64,000 nt of DNA from JAVBKV01 sp031553885 (GTDB lineage Bacteria; Bacteroidota; Bacteroidia; Bacteroidales; Azobacteroidaceae), in assembly GCA_031553885.1 (NCBI GenBank), contig JAVBKV010000004.1, forward strand, positions 62,001 to 126,000, in the 5' to 3' direction. Shown here piece after piece: positions 16,723-25,510 of this stretch. Each line of letters begins with the position of its first letter. The stretch's first letter is position 1. The position numbers and the translations under genes are program-made. A model generated the notes under the pieces. That model was not told the DNA's origin, did not search any database, and saw only the letters and a program-made list of their open reading frames with translations.

Positions 16723-18696
16723 ATGAAAAAAATAAAAATCTTAAGTTTATTTATCACCGCATTGCTTTCTTTTTCCTGCAGTGATTATTTAGATGTTGTA
16801 CCCGATAATGTGGCGACAATCGATCATGCGTTTAGTGACCGAGTCACCGCCGAACGCTATTTGGCTACTATTTATTCTTACATGCCTCATATCATGAATC
16901 CGAAGTACGATCCGGCTATTCTGGCCAGCGATGAAGTGAGTACCTTACAGGATGCCTATAAAAGGGATGCAGGCGGTTTCGGTTATTACGGAGACCGGAT
17001 CAAAAACAATGAACAAAATTCAAATGATCCGATCATGAACTACTGGAATGGAAGCTTGGGAGGACGCGGGTTGTACGTGGCCTTGAGGGATTGTAACATC
17101 TTCCTGGAAAACATACACAAGGTAGGACCCGACCTTTCCCTCGAGGAAAGGAACCGCTGGATCGCAGAAGCCAAATTCTTCAAAGCGTATTTCCATTTTT
17201 ATCTGATGAGATTGTATGGACCCATTCCATTGATCAAAGAAAACCTGCCTGTAACAACGGATATCAAAGATGTAAAAGTATATCGCAATACATTTGACGA
17301 ATGCGTGGACTATGTGGTACAACTCTGTGAGGAAGCCATGCCCGACCTGCCCACCAGCATTTCAGACATTGTGAACGAAACCGGACGCATCACCCAACCT
17401 GCTGCTGCTATGCTGAAAGCCGAAGCGTTAGTACTGGCTGCCAGCCCGTTATTTAACGGAAACCCGGAATACAGCAAAGTAATCGACAACCGCGGAATTA
17501 AATTGTTCAGTGAAACAGCCGACCAATCCAAATGGAAACGGGCGGCCGAGGCTTGCAAAAGCGCCATTGATATCTGCCATGAGGCAGGCATTATGCTGTA
17601 CCAATTCACGAATGCCCTGGGATGGAGTATTTCCGATACCACCGCACTCGGAATGAGTGTCCGCGGCGCTGCAGTAGATCCCTGGAATTACGAATTGATC
17701 TGGGGAAAACTTCAAGCCCCGGTATCCAACGACGGAGAATCCAACCTGCTGCAAACAGGCTCTATTCCCCGGTTGAAACTGGCCGACGAAACAAAAGCAA
17801 CACTGGACCAAAGTATTTATGCCTCTTTCAAAATGGCTGAGTTGTATTATTCCAACAAGGGAGTTCCCATCGAGGAAGACGCAACCTACAACTATTCCGA
17901 ACGTTATGATACAGTCAAAGTGGGAACAGACCACAAGTTCTACATCCCCAAAGACAGCATAACCGCAAATCTGCATTTATACCGTGAACCTCGTTTTTAT
18001 GCCAGTCTGGGATTTGACAACGGATACTGGTTCGGAAACGGAAGGACCAAAGACGTTGGAACAACAACCACAGCAACTGATCTCCCGTACATATTAAAGA
18101 CAAAAGCCACTTGCCTGGCCGGAAATAAAACAGGAATGCGTTATTCACTTTCAGGATATTACACAAAAAAAATGAGTAGTTGGATGACCGCAAGCGCTGA
18201 AGGAGACGGTACTCTGACTGTTTCTAAAATGTCGATTCCGGTTATGAGACTAGCTGACCTTTATTTATTATATGCTGAAGCGTTGAACGAAAGCCTCGAT
18301 GCTCCCAATGCCGAAGTATACGAATACATCGACAAGGTCAGGGGACGAGCAGGACTGGCAGGAGTAGTCGAAAGCTGGGAGAATTATTCAAAAATACCAA
18401 ACAAGCCCAAAACAAAAGACGGAATGCGTCAGATCATCCGCCAGGAACGAATGATCGAACTGGCTTTCGAAGGGAAGCGGTTCTATGATGTAAGGCGTTG
18501 GAAACTGGCTCAGAACTATTTCAATGAGCCCGAAAAAGGATGGAACACGTTGACAGGAGCGAAAAACTTCGATTTTTATAATGTCGTGGTGATCAAGCCG
18601 CTTAAGTTTAATGTCAAGCAATACCTATGGCCGATCAAGGAATCCGAATTACGTAACAATCCGAACCTGGTGCAAAATCCCTATTGGTCTAACTAA
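16723..18696 (+). CDS. SusD/RagB-type nutrient-binding lipoprotein (copy 2)
   Basis: Paralogue of 8732-10705 with equal length (657 residues). Lipobox SFSC-SDYLDVVPDN, conserved FKAYFHFYLMRLYGPIPL helix and the C-terminal FEGKRFYDVRRWK block are all present. The main protein differences from copy 1 lie around residues 290-350 and 475-500, a likely ligand-facing zone. The first 370 nt are diverged at silent sites, then 17096-17206 is nearly identical to copy 1. It lies 12 nt after SusC and 18 nt before the next lipoprotein. It should work as the lid for copy-2 SusC; whether the two pairs take different glycans is unknown. Confidence 0.95.
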   Translation: MKKIKILSLFITALLSFSCSDYLDVVPDNVATIDHAFSDRVTAERYLATIYSYMPHIMNPKYDPAILASDEVSTLQDAYKRDAGGFGYYGDRIKNNEQNSNDPIMNYWNGSLGGRGLYVALRDCNIFLENIHKVGPDLSLEERNRWIAEAKFFKAYFHFYLMRLYGPIPLIKENLPVTTDIKDVKVYRNTFDECVDYVVQLCEEAMPDLPTSISDIVNETGRITQPAAAMLKAEALVLAASPLFNGNPEYSKVIDNRGIKLFSETADQSKWKRAAEACKSAIDICHEAGIMLYQFTNALGWSISDTTALGMSVRGAAVDPWNYELIWGKLQAPVSNDGESNLLQTGSIPRLKLADETKATLDQSIYASFKMAELYYSNKGVPIEEDATYNYSERYDTVKVGTDHKFYIPKDSITANLHLYREPRFYASLGFDNGYWFGNGRTKDVGTTTTATDLPYILKTKATCLAGNKTGMRYSLSGYYTKKMSSWMTASAEGDGTLTVSKMSIPVMRLADLYLLYAEALNESLDAPNAEVYEYIDKVRGRAGLAGVVESWENYSKIPNKPKTKDGMRQIIRQERMIELAFEGKRFYDVRRWKLAQNYFNEPEKGWNTLTGAKNFDFYNVVVIKPLKFNVKQYLWPIKESELRNNPNLVQNPYWSN

Positions 18697-18714
18697 TTAT
18701 AAACAAGCAAAACA

Positions 18715-19947
18715 ATGAAAAAGCATATTTTTTATTTAGCTATACTCCTGACACTGTTCTCCAGTTGTAAGGAAGAATACGTCGGCCAGTTCCCGGTCGA
18801 TAATGTGCCGCCCAAGAATGTGACCAATGTACAGGTGGAAAACATCTCCGGGGGAGCCATCTTAAGGTACAACCTACCCGTAGAGGATGACCTGCTTTGT
18901 GTTACTGCACGGTTTACGTTACCCAACGGCACGGTACAGGAACTTTCCAGCTCCGCATATTCCAGTTCTATCACACTCAAAGGATACGGGAAAGCACAAA
19001 AATCAACCGTTGAACTCTTCACCGTCGACAAAAGCTACAACAAGTCGGCTCCATTGAAGATAGAAATCGAACCCAAGGATTCACCGGTGTATGAAGTAAA
19101 GAAATCGTTCATGTATGAAGTCGATTTCGGAGGACTGAATTTTTACTGGGAAAACCCCGAAATGGAAACCATCGTACTGGGTGTCATGGTCAAGGATGTG
19201 GATGGAAAGTACAAGCACATCGAAACCATTTATGCCCAAGAGGCTTCGGCCAGCAGGACCCTGAGGGGAATGGACTCCATCCCGTACAATTTTGCATTCT
19301 ATTTCAGGGATACCTATAACAACTATACCGACACGATTTACGATGTACTGACTCCCCGTTATGAAGAAGAAATCGACAAGGCCAGGTTCATGGAACTGCC
19401 TGTCTCTTCCAACTTCAAGCAACAAGGCTACGGCGGATCCAGCATGCCCAAGATGTGGGACAAGATCATCAATGTGGAAAACAACGTAAACTACCTTACC
19501 GCCAACAAAACGCCTTCGGTACCGGTATACTTCTGTTTCGACATGGGACAGAAAGTGGAAGTGACACGGTTCAAGCTCTGGACACGGCAATCGCAGACAA
19601 CCAACTATATCTGCCAGTTGCACCATGCAAGGGCCTTTGAAGTCTGGGGCACGAACGATGCCGCTGCAGCCAAAAGCCCGGATAACTGGACCGGTTTTGA
19701 ATTGATGGGTACCTTCCGCTCCACCAGGCCTTCCGGGGAACTGGCTGCGGCAACCGTAGTTCCACTTTCTTCTGCTGAAATGGAATACTTCCTGGCAGGG
19801 GAAGAGTTCAAGTTCCCGCAAGGGGTTCCCGCTTTCCGCTACTGGAAGTTCAATATCCTGAGTACATGGGGAGGAGCCGGAACGAATGGAAATACAAATG
19901 CCGTTTTCTTTGGCGAAATCAGCATCTGGGGGATCCCAAGAAAGTAA
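18715..19947 (+). CDS. DUF4959 / DUF5126 / DUF5000-like surface lipoprotein (copy 2)
   Basis: A 410-residue paralogue of 10724-11956, almost identical throughout (for example TANKTPSVPVYFCFDMG instead of TSSKTPSVPVYFCFDMG). The lipobox LFSSC-KEEYVGQFP and the C-terminal discoidin-like domain are the same. The 18-nt spacer before the start is identical in both copies. Such strong conservation compared with the SusC/SusD pair suggests either a recent conversion or that this protein serves the same ligand in both systems. Role inferred as surface glycan binding. Confidence 0.75.
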   Translation: MKKHIFYLAILLTLFSSCKEEYVGQFPVDNVPPKNVTNVQVENISGGAILRYNLPVEDDLLCVTARFTLPNGTVQELSSSAYSSSITLKGYGKAQKSTVELFTVDKSYNKSAPLKIEIEPKDSPVYEVKKSFMYEVDFGGLNFYWENPEMETIVLGVMVKDVDGKYKHIETIYAQEASASRTLRGMDSIPYNFAFYFRDTYNNYTDTIYDVLTPRYEEEIDKARFMELPVSSNFKQQGYGGSSMPKMWDKIINVENNVNYLTANKTPSVPVYFCFDMGQKVEVTRFKLWTRQSQTTNYICQLHHARAFEVWGTNDAAAAKSPDNWTGFELMGTFRSTRPSGELAAATVVPLSSAEMEYFLAGEEFKFPQGVPAFRYWKFNILSTWGGAGTNGNTNAVFFGEISIWGIPRK

Positions 19948-19969
19948 TAACCGTGTAAATTAATATCGT

Positions 19970-20653
19970 ATGAAACCATTTAAATATATCTTGTTTATAG
20001 CCTTGTTTGCGGCCGCTTATGCCTGCTCAGACATGAACGACCTGCACGACAAGTACCTGGAAGAAGGGGAAACCACATACGTGGGTAAAATAGACTCTCT
20101 CTTTCCTTTAGAAGGCAGGGAGCGTGTAAAGTTGCAATACTTTATTACCGATCCAAGGGCAGAATACATGACCATTTTCTGGAACCAGAAAGAAGATTCA
20201 ATCAATGTGGATATTCCGGTTCATAACCCCATGGATACATTGGAGTATATATTGAACATCGAAGAAGGCGACTATACCCTGATGTTCTATTCACATGACA
20301 AACGGGGACACCGTTCGATTAAATATGAAGAGTCTGTCAATATCTACGGAGACCGCTATGAGTCCTACCTGGTAAACCGGCCGCTCAAGTCAGCGGTTCC
20401 CACGGCAGCAACCAACAAGCTGACCGTAACCTTCGGAGGTAGTAGCAGTAACACAGAAGTTGGAGTGGAAATATCCTACATAAAAACAGACGGATCTGCC
20501 GTTACGACTCTATACCCAACCAGTGTCCTGGGCGCTGCGGTTGTCCTTGAAAACGTGAACCTGACCCAAAAGGTTTCTTATCAAACCGTTTACATACCCA
20601 AGCCAACCTGCATCGATACATTCAGGGCGCCTGTCGCGGAAATACTGAATTGA
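19970..20653 (+). CDS. DUF4998-like surface lipoprotein (copy 2)
   Basis: A 227-residue paralogue of 12070-12753 with lipobox AYACSDMNDLHDKYLEEGETTYVGKIDSL. It begins 22 nt after the preceding gene with context TATCGTATGAAAC, and so shows the arrangement without the 91-bp insertion seen in copy 1. Differences cluster in the C-terminal domain (about residues 155-205). It ends the second operon, followed by a GC-rich hairpin with a T-rich tail. Probable accessory glycan-binding lipoprotein. Confidence 0.75.
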   Translation: MKPFKYILFIALFAAAYACSDMNDLHDKYLEEGETTYVGKIDSLFPLEGRERVKLQYFITDPRAEYMTIFWNQKEDSINVDIPVHNPMDTLEYILNIEEGDYTLMFYSHDKRGHRSIKYEESVNIYGDRYESYLVNRPLKSAVPTAATNKLTVTFGGSSSNTEVGVEISYIKTDGSAVTTLYPTSVLGAAVVLENVNLTQKVSYQTVYIPKPTCIDTFRAPVAEILN

Positions 20654-20677
20654 TCGATTCCTAATCTTATCATCCGG

Positions 20678-20716
20678 CCCCGGTTTTGACCCAGTCAGGA
20701 CCGGGGTTGTTTGTTT
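20678..20716 (+). terminator. Intrinsic terminator of the second SusC operon
   Basis: CCCCGGT (20678-20684) pairs with ACCGGGG (20700-20706) and is followed by TTGTTTGTTT. Confidence 0.8.
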
Positions 20717-20761
20717 AAAAAGTAATCCAAATTAATACCAAAATAATTATTAAAAAACAAG

Positions 20762-20814
20762 GATTCGAAAAATATTAAAAAAATTTCTTAATTTTACACG
20801 GTAAAATACGAATC
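20762..20814. promoter_or_regulatory. Nested inverted repeats before the TPR-HTH regulator gene
   Basis: ATTTTAC (20791-20797) and GTAAAAT (20801-20807) form a perfect short palindrome. It is nested within GATTCG (20762-20767) and CGAATC (20809-20814), just before the ATG at 20823. It could be an operator or an RNA hairpin near the start codon; the binder is unknown. Confidence 0.35.
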
Positions 20815-20822
20815 TGTTTTTC

Positions 20823-22478
20823 ATGAAATTTTCTTCATTTAAGTACTTTATCGTTCTGTTTATCTCCATGACACTCTTTTCCTGTCATGGTAACCGGAAC
20901 TACATCAAATTGAAAACTGCAGAAAACCTTATGGAAACCCGGCCCGACAGTGCTTTGTTACTGTTGGAAACGATTGAATCTCCGGAAGAATTAAACCGGA
21001 GCGAACAAGCGGAATTTCACTTATTAATGACACAGGCACGGGACAAGAATTATAAAAACCTGGCTGAAGATACGCTCATTTTCCAATCTGTCGATTATTT
21101 TGCCCAAAAGGACAATCCGGATAAGTTGGCCTGGGCCTATTTTTATGCCAACCGGGTGGAATTACAACGGAACCACCTGGAATCGGCAATCAACTACATC
21201 CTGCTGGCTAAAAAATATGCAGAAGAAATACGGGATCATAATTTGTTGGGATTAATTTGCTTTGATTCCGGATCCCTGCACCGGAACCAGGGAAATTTCC
21301 AGGAAGCCATTCAGGATTTTCAATCGGCCCGAAAGTACTTCGAACGAGCCGGAAATGAAAAAAATGCCCAGTATGCCCAGGGTTTTATCGGAGATATTTT
21401 TTTATTAATGGAACCAACCTTACCGGACAGTGCTTTACATTACTACAACGCTTCGCTCGATTATGCCCGTCAGCAACAAGATACCTTGCAAATAGCGGGA
21501 ATATTGAGAAGTATCGGTGTTGCAGAACAAGTAAAAGGAAATTTTGACGTTGCCAAAAATTATATCAAAGCCTCCATCTCTTTATACAATAGCGAAATTT
21601 CTTCTCATATAGTATTATATAATAATTTTTTACACCAAAATCAGCTGGACTCGGCCGAGCTTTACTTGAAAGCCATCAATCTGAATAAAATACCTGATGA
21701 TCCAAGAATAAAACACAGCTATTACAGACTATTATCCGAGATCTATGAACAAAATGAAGACTATCAATCAGCGTTAAAACATACACAAACCGCTTTTACT
21801 CTTTTAGATTCTCTCAACGAACAAGATCGTAGAAATCACCTTCTGGAAATTCTGGCAAAATTTGAAAAAGTAACTCTCCAGAATAAGTACAACAAAAGCA
21901 GGGTGGTTCAACAACGATTGATTATTATAATCGTCAGTATTTTATTGTTGACGAGCATCCTTTGCTGGATTTTTTACTTGACCCTGAAAAAGAAAAACAA
22001 AGACACCCAGGAGTTGAATAAAAAAATCCAGGGTACCCGGGAAATCATGGATTCCATGACGAAATCACATGAAGGCACCAGCATAAAAATCCGCACCCGA
22101 CTGCTGGAAGAACTGGACATTTCCCGGAAAGTCATTTATTTCAACCGGATCGAACACAAAACCGGAAAAGAAATGATTGAGAAATTCAAAGAATTTTTTG
22201 ACAAAGACTTGAATGTCAATATGACTTGGGAAAATTTACACCCCCTTATCGAAGGACTGCATAATGACTTCTCTATTAAGCTAAGAAACTCCTGTCCGAC
22301 CCTGACTGAAAAAGAAATACAGTTCTGTTGCCTGTTCCGGGGAAACCTCAGTACAGACGAATGCGCTTTTGTATTGGACTACACCCGGGATACCGCAAAT
22401 ACTGTAAAGTACAATATCCGAAAAAAGCTGGGTTTTAGTTCTATGAAAGAATTTGAGGAATTCATCAATTCCCTGTGA
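20823..22478 (+). CDS. Membrane-anchored TPR protein with cytoplasmic HTH (one-component regulator)
   Basis: A 551-residue protein with N-terminal lipoprotein-like signal (LFSCHGN), then TPR-type helical repeats (about 30-345; for example LLGLICFDSGSLHRNQGNFQEAIQDFQSARKYF), one transmembrane helix (about 365-387, LIIIIVSILLLTSILCWIFYL), a basic coiled-coil linker, and a C-terminal LuxR-like HTH (about 490-551: CPTLTEKEIQFCCLFRGNLS, then DTANTVKYNIRKKLGFSS). The layout places the TPRs in the periplasm and the HTH in the cytoplasm, a plan common in Bacteroidales. It probably senses a periplasmic peptide or protein and directly controls nearby genes, here the DUF3244-type gene and the peptide exporter cluster. 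That regulatory link is inferred from position. Confidence 0.8.
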   Translation: MKFSSFKYFIVLFISMTLFSCHGNRNYIKLKTAENLMETRPDSALLLLETIESPEELNRSEQAEFHLLMTQARDKNYKNLAEDTLIFQSVDYFAQKDNPDKLAWAYFYANRVELQRNHLESAINYILLAKKYAEEIRDHNLLGLICFDSGSLHRNQGNFQEAIQDFQSARKYFERAGNEKNAQYAQGFIGDIFLLMEPTLPDSALHYYNASLDYARQQQDTLQIAGILRSIGVAEQVKGNFDVAKNYIKASISLYNSEISSHIVLYNNFLHQNQLDSAELYLKAINLNKIPDDPRIKHSYYRLLSEIYEQNEDYQSALKHTQTAFTLLDSLNEQDRRNHLLEILAKFEKVTLQNKYNKSRVVQQRLIIIIVSILLLTSILCWIFYLTLKKKNKDTQELNKKIQGTREIMDSMTKSHEGTSIKIRTRLLEELDISRKVIYFNRIEHKTGKEMIEKFKEFFDKDLNVNMTWENLHPLIEGLHNDFSIKLRNSCPTLTEKEIQFCCLFRGNLSTDECAFVLDYTRDTANTVKYNIRKKLGFSSMKEFEEFINSL

Positions 22479-22630
22479 CTTTTTTTCATTTTTTTCCTTG
22501 TTTTTTATTCCTTTTCAGCCCCCATTTTTCCCGTTTTTCACAAAATTGAGAAAATCGTAATTTTAACATTTGCAAGTTATTGATTTTCAATGTTTTATTT
22601 TTTAACAATTGAGATTTTAATTTCGGGCAT

Positions 22631-22664
22631 TTTGCACTACTCTTCATTTGTTTCCTTATATTTG
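22631..22664 (+). promoter_or_regulatory. Bacteroidetes promoter for the DUF3244-type gene and exporter operon
   Basis: TTTG (22631-22634) and TATATTTG (22657-22664) are separated by 22 nt, close to consensus. The predicted transcript begins about 22671, some 58 nt before the ATG at 22729. A small reading frame from 22590 that runs across this promoter is not considered a gene. Confidence 0.65.
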
Positions 22665-22728
22665 CATCAACAGGTCATCGTTTTTCCGACCGAACCGATT
22701 ATTCACTTTTTAATACTCTTAACTTATT

Positions 22729-23112
22729 ATGAAACTGAAAGTATTTTTTTTGAGTTTATTCGTTGTATTAAGCTGTAGCATTTATGCCCGGGTAACAACA
22801 CAACAAGTTACTATGTTAGGCAACTTAGTAAAACCCGGTCTCCGTGCCGGTGCTCCAGTTAGCGAATTTATGAGCACGACCTATTATTATCAGGGTGATG
22901 TTCATTATCTGAGTTTTGATTTTTATTACCTGGAGGAAGACCTGACATTTCAGGTATTTGATGAAGATGATAATTTAGTTTATGAAACCGACCTGCCCAG
23001 TACCATTTTTTCGATGAGTATCGATTTAAGCGAATATCCGGCAGGGACTTACAAAATCGTAGTAAAAAATGAAAACGTAAACGTTTACGGATACGTTGAA
23101 AAAGAAGAATAA
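22729..23112 (+). CDS. DUF3244-like small secreted protein
   Basis: A 127-residue protein with signal peptide MKLKVFFLSLFVVLSCSIYA. The mature part is a small beta-sandwich: GDVHYLSFDFYYLEEDLTFQVFDEDDNLVYETDL, then LSEYPAGTYKIVVKNENVNVYGYVEKE, matching the DUF3244 pattern (a domain that resembles T9SS C-terminal domains in shape). Such proteins often follow TPR-HTH regulators in Bacteroides and relatives, which is the case here. Function unknown. It has its own promoter and may be highly expressed. It lies 151 nt before the ABC exporter. Confidence 0.7.
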   Translation: MKLKVFFLSLFVVLSCSIYARVTTQQVTMLGNLVKPGLRAGAPVSEFMSTTYYYQGDVHYLSFDFYYLEEDLTFQVFDEDDNLVYETDLPSTIFSMSIDLSEYPAGTYKIVVKNENVNVYGYVEKEE

Positions 23113-23159
23113 ATTTGTTTTTCACAGCTCTTTGTTTTTTTCTGTAGGTAGAAGGGGTA

Positions 23160-23199
23160 TCCATACACAACAAACTCACATACTCACATGGTGTATGGA
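23160..23199. repeat. Inverted repeat in the leader of the exporter gene
   Basis: TCCATACAC (23160-23168) and GTGTATGGA (23191-23199) are perfect 9-bp arms with a 22-nt loop, between the DUF3244-type gene and the exporter start at 23264. Possible weak terminator or regulatory hairpin; no T-run follows. Confidence 0.4.
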
Positions 23200-23263
23200 G
23201 CCCCTTCCCTCATGTCGCTCTCGCTTGCTGTTACATTCAACTGCGAGTTATACTTATACATGT

Positions 23264-25510
23264 ATGAAAAACACCCGATTCCATCGAGAATTTCCACACT
23301 ATACCCAACTTGATGCCATGGACTGCGGTCCTTCATGCCTCCGCATGATCGCCAAACATTATGGCCGTTCATATTCCCTGCAAAATCTGCGGGAAAAGTC
23401 ATTCATCACCCGCGAAGGTGTATCCATGCTGGGCATCAGCGATGCCGCAGAAAGCATCGGCTTCCGCACAACCGGCGTACGGATATCCTTCGAACAACTG
23501 GTAAACGACGTTCCGCTTCCCTGCATCCTGCACTGGAATCAGAATCACTTTGTCGTCTGTTATTCGATCAAAAAAAATAAGAAACTATTTAGCAAAACCG
23601 ATGACGATGATTATGCAATAAAAATTTCGGATCCGGCCCGGGGCAAGTATCCGATGGATAAAAAGGGGTTTGAAAAATGCTGGATCAGCACCAAAGCAGG
23701 AAGGAGTGATTGTGGTACAGCCCTGTTGTTAAGCCCTACTCCGGAATTTTACGAACTTGAAGACGACAAGCAAAAACAGGAAAAAAACCTGGGTTACTTC
23801 GTTCGTTACCTGTTTCCATACAAATCCCAATTCGCTCAATTAATTGTCGGGATGCTGTTGGGTAGTGTTTTTTCCCTGATATTGCCATTCCTTACCCAGG
23901 CTGTCGTAGACCAGGGAATCGGCAACAACAACCTCTCTTTCATCACCCTGATTCTGATTGCCCAGCTGGTCTTTTCCATCACCCAAATGGGCGTCGGTTT
24001 TATCCAGAGCTGGATTACCCTACACACCAATACCCGCATCAGTATTACGCTTATATCCGACTTTCTGGCCAAACTAATGAAGCTCCCCATTCGCTTTTTT
24101 GACACTAAAAACATCGGAGATATCATGCAACGAATTGGTGATCACGGGCGAATTCAATCCTTTATGACCGGAACCACATTGAGTACTCTTTTTTCATTTT
24201 TTAATTTTTTCGTCTTTGCATTCATCTTAGCTTATTACAATCTGCTCATTTTGTGCGTATTCCTTGTCGGGAATGCCCTCTACACCTCCTGGATCCTTTT
24301 TTTTATGCGTTACCGGAGAAAATTGGACAATAAACGTTTTGCCCAATCATCCGCCAATCAGGGCAACATGTTTCAACTGATCACCGGAATGCAGGAAATC
24401 AAGCTAAACAACTGCGAAAAACAACAACGTTGGAAATGGGAAGCTATCCAGGTACGGCTATTCAAAATAAGTATTCAGGGAACAGCTCTGGGCCAATACC
24501 AACAAATTGGATCCGTCTTTTTTAACCAGACTACCTCTCTTTTTATATCCTACCTTTCAGCCAAAGCAGTAGTAGACGGAAGCATTACCTTAGGTATGAT
24601 GATGTCGATCAGCTACATCATTGGGCAACTTTCCGGACCTATCGGACAAGTAATCGGGTTCGCACAATCCCTCCAGGATGCGAAAATCAGTTTAGAACGC
24701 CTAAACGAAATACATAATCGCGAAGACGAAGAACAAACCATTGCCACTAAAATCAATCACCTACCGGAAGACAAAACCATCCGGATCGAAAACCTCTGTT
24801 TCAGTTATGACGGAGCCGAACGTGATTATGTCCTGGAAGATCTGAATCTGGTCATTCCCCAAAATAAAGTAACAGCTATTGTTGGAGCCAGTGGAAGTGG
24901 CAAAACAACGATTATCAGATTATTACTGGGTTTTTACCCTCCAATCAAAGGAACAATTAAAATAGGGGAAACTCCGATCAGCGAAATCAATCCTCACTTA
25001 TGGAGACAAAAATCAGGAGCGGTTATGCAAGACGGATTTATTTTTTCCGACACCATTGCCAACAATATTGCTGTAGGAGAAGAAGTTATTGACAAAAAGC
25101 AGTTATTACATTCCGTGGAGGTTGCCAACATCAGGGAATTTATCGAATCTCTTCCACTTAAGTACAATGGTAAAATAGGCATGGAAGGGAATGGGGTCAG
25201 TCAGGGACAACGCCAACGACTACTGATTGCAAGAGCGGTATATAAGAATCCGGAATTCCTCTTTTTCGACGAAGCGACCAATGCCCTGGATGCCAATAAT
25301 GAACGAATCATCCTGGAAAACCTGAGCAAATTTTACCAGGGAAAAACAGCCGTAATCGTTGCCCACCGCCTGAGTACAGTCCAGAATGCCGACAATATCA
25401 TTGTCCTGGACAAAGGCAAAGTCATCGAAGAAGGAACCCACAAAGAATTGACGGAAAAGAAAGGAGCCTATTATACATTAGTAAAAAATCAGTTGGAATT
25501 AGGAATATGA
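23264..25510 (+). CDS. Peptidase-containing ABC transporter (C39 peptidase, bacteriocin/peptide exporter)
   Basis: A 748-residue PCAT exporter that removes double-glycine leaders and moves the peptide across the inner membrane. N-terminal C39 domain (1-140): catalytic Cys21 in DAMDCGPSC, His95 in HWNQNHF, and ISDPARGKY with the Asp. Six-helix membrane domain (about 170-460). ATPase: Walker A GASGSGKTT (about 540-548), signature VSQGQRQRLLIARA, Walker B FLFFDEATNALD, then VAHRLST. The start at 23264 (MKNTRFHREFPHYTQ) gives the usual C39 N-terminus; a longer frame from 23096 has no family match. Its stop overlaps the HlyD gene (ATGA). The expected substrates are the three GG-leader peptides at 29.1, 30.9 and 32.7 kb. 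Confidence 0.93.
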   Translation: MKNTRFHREFPHYTQLDAMDCGPSCLRMIAKHYGRSYSLQNLREKSFITREGVSMLGISDAAESIGFRTTGVRISFEQLVNDVPLPCILHWNQNHFVVCYSIKKNKKLFSKTDDDDYAIKISDPARGKYPMDKKGFEKCWISTKAGRSDCGTALLLSPTPEFYELEDDKQKQEKNLGYFVRYLFPYKSQFAQLIVGMLLGSVFSLILPFLTQAVVDQGIGNNNLSFITLILIAQLVFSITQMGVGFIQSWITLHTNTRISITLISDFLAKLMKLPIRFFDTKNIGDIMQRIGDHGRIQSFMTGTTLSTLFSFFNFFVFAFILAYYNLLILCVFLVGNALYTSWILFFMRYRRKLDNKRFAQSSANQGNMFQLITGMQEIKLNNCEKQQRWKWEAIQVRLFKISIQGTALGQYQQIGSVFFNQTTSLFISYLSAKAVVDGSITLGMMMSISYIIGQLSGPIGQVIGFAQSLQDAKISLERLNEIHNREDEEQTIATKINHLPEDKTIRIENLCFSYDGAERDYVLEDLNLVIPQNKVTAIVGASGSGKTTIIRLLLGFYPPIKGTIKIGETPISEINPHLWRQKSGAVMQDGFIFSDTIANNIAVGEEVIDKKQLLHSVEVANIREFIESLPLKYNGKIGMEGNGVSQGQRQRLLIARAVYKNPEFLFFDEATNALDANNERIILENLSKFYQGKTAVIVAHRLSTVQNADNIIVLDKGKVIEEGTHKELTEKKGAYYTLVKNQLELGI

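Noticed and set aside
22590..22778. Small plus-strand frame before the DUF3244-type gene
   Set aside because: It runs through the predicted promoter and overlaps the start of the next gene in another frame; no protein features.
23096..23263. Upstream extension of the C39 exporter
   Set aside because: It overlaps the DUF3244-type gene, crosses an inverted repeat and adds 56 residues unlike any C39 protein.
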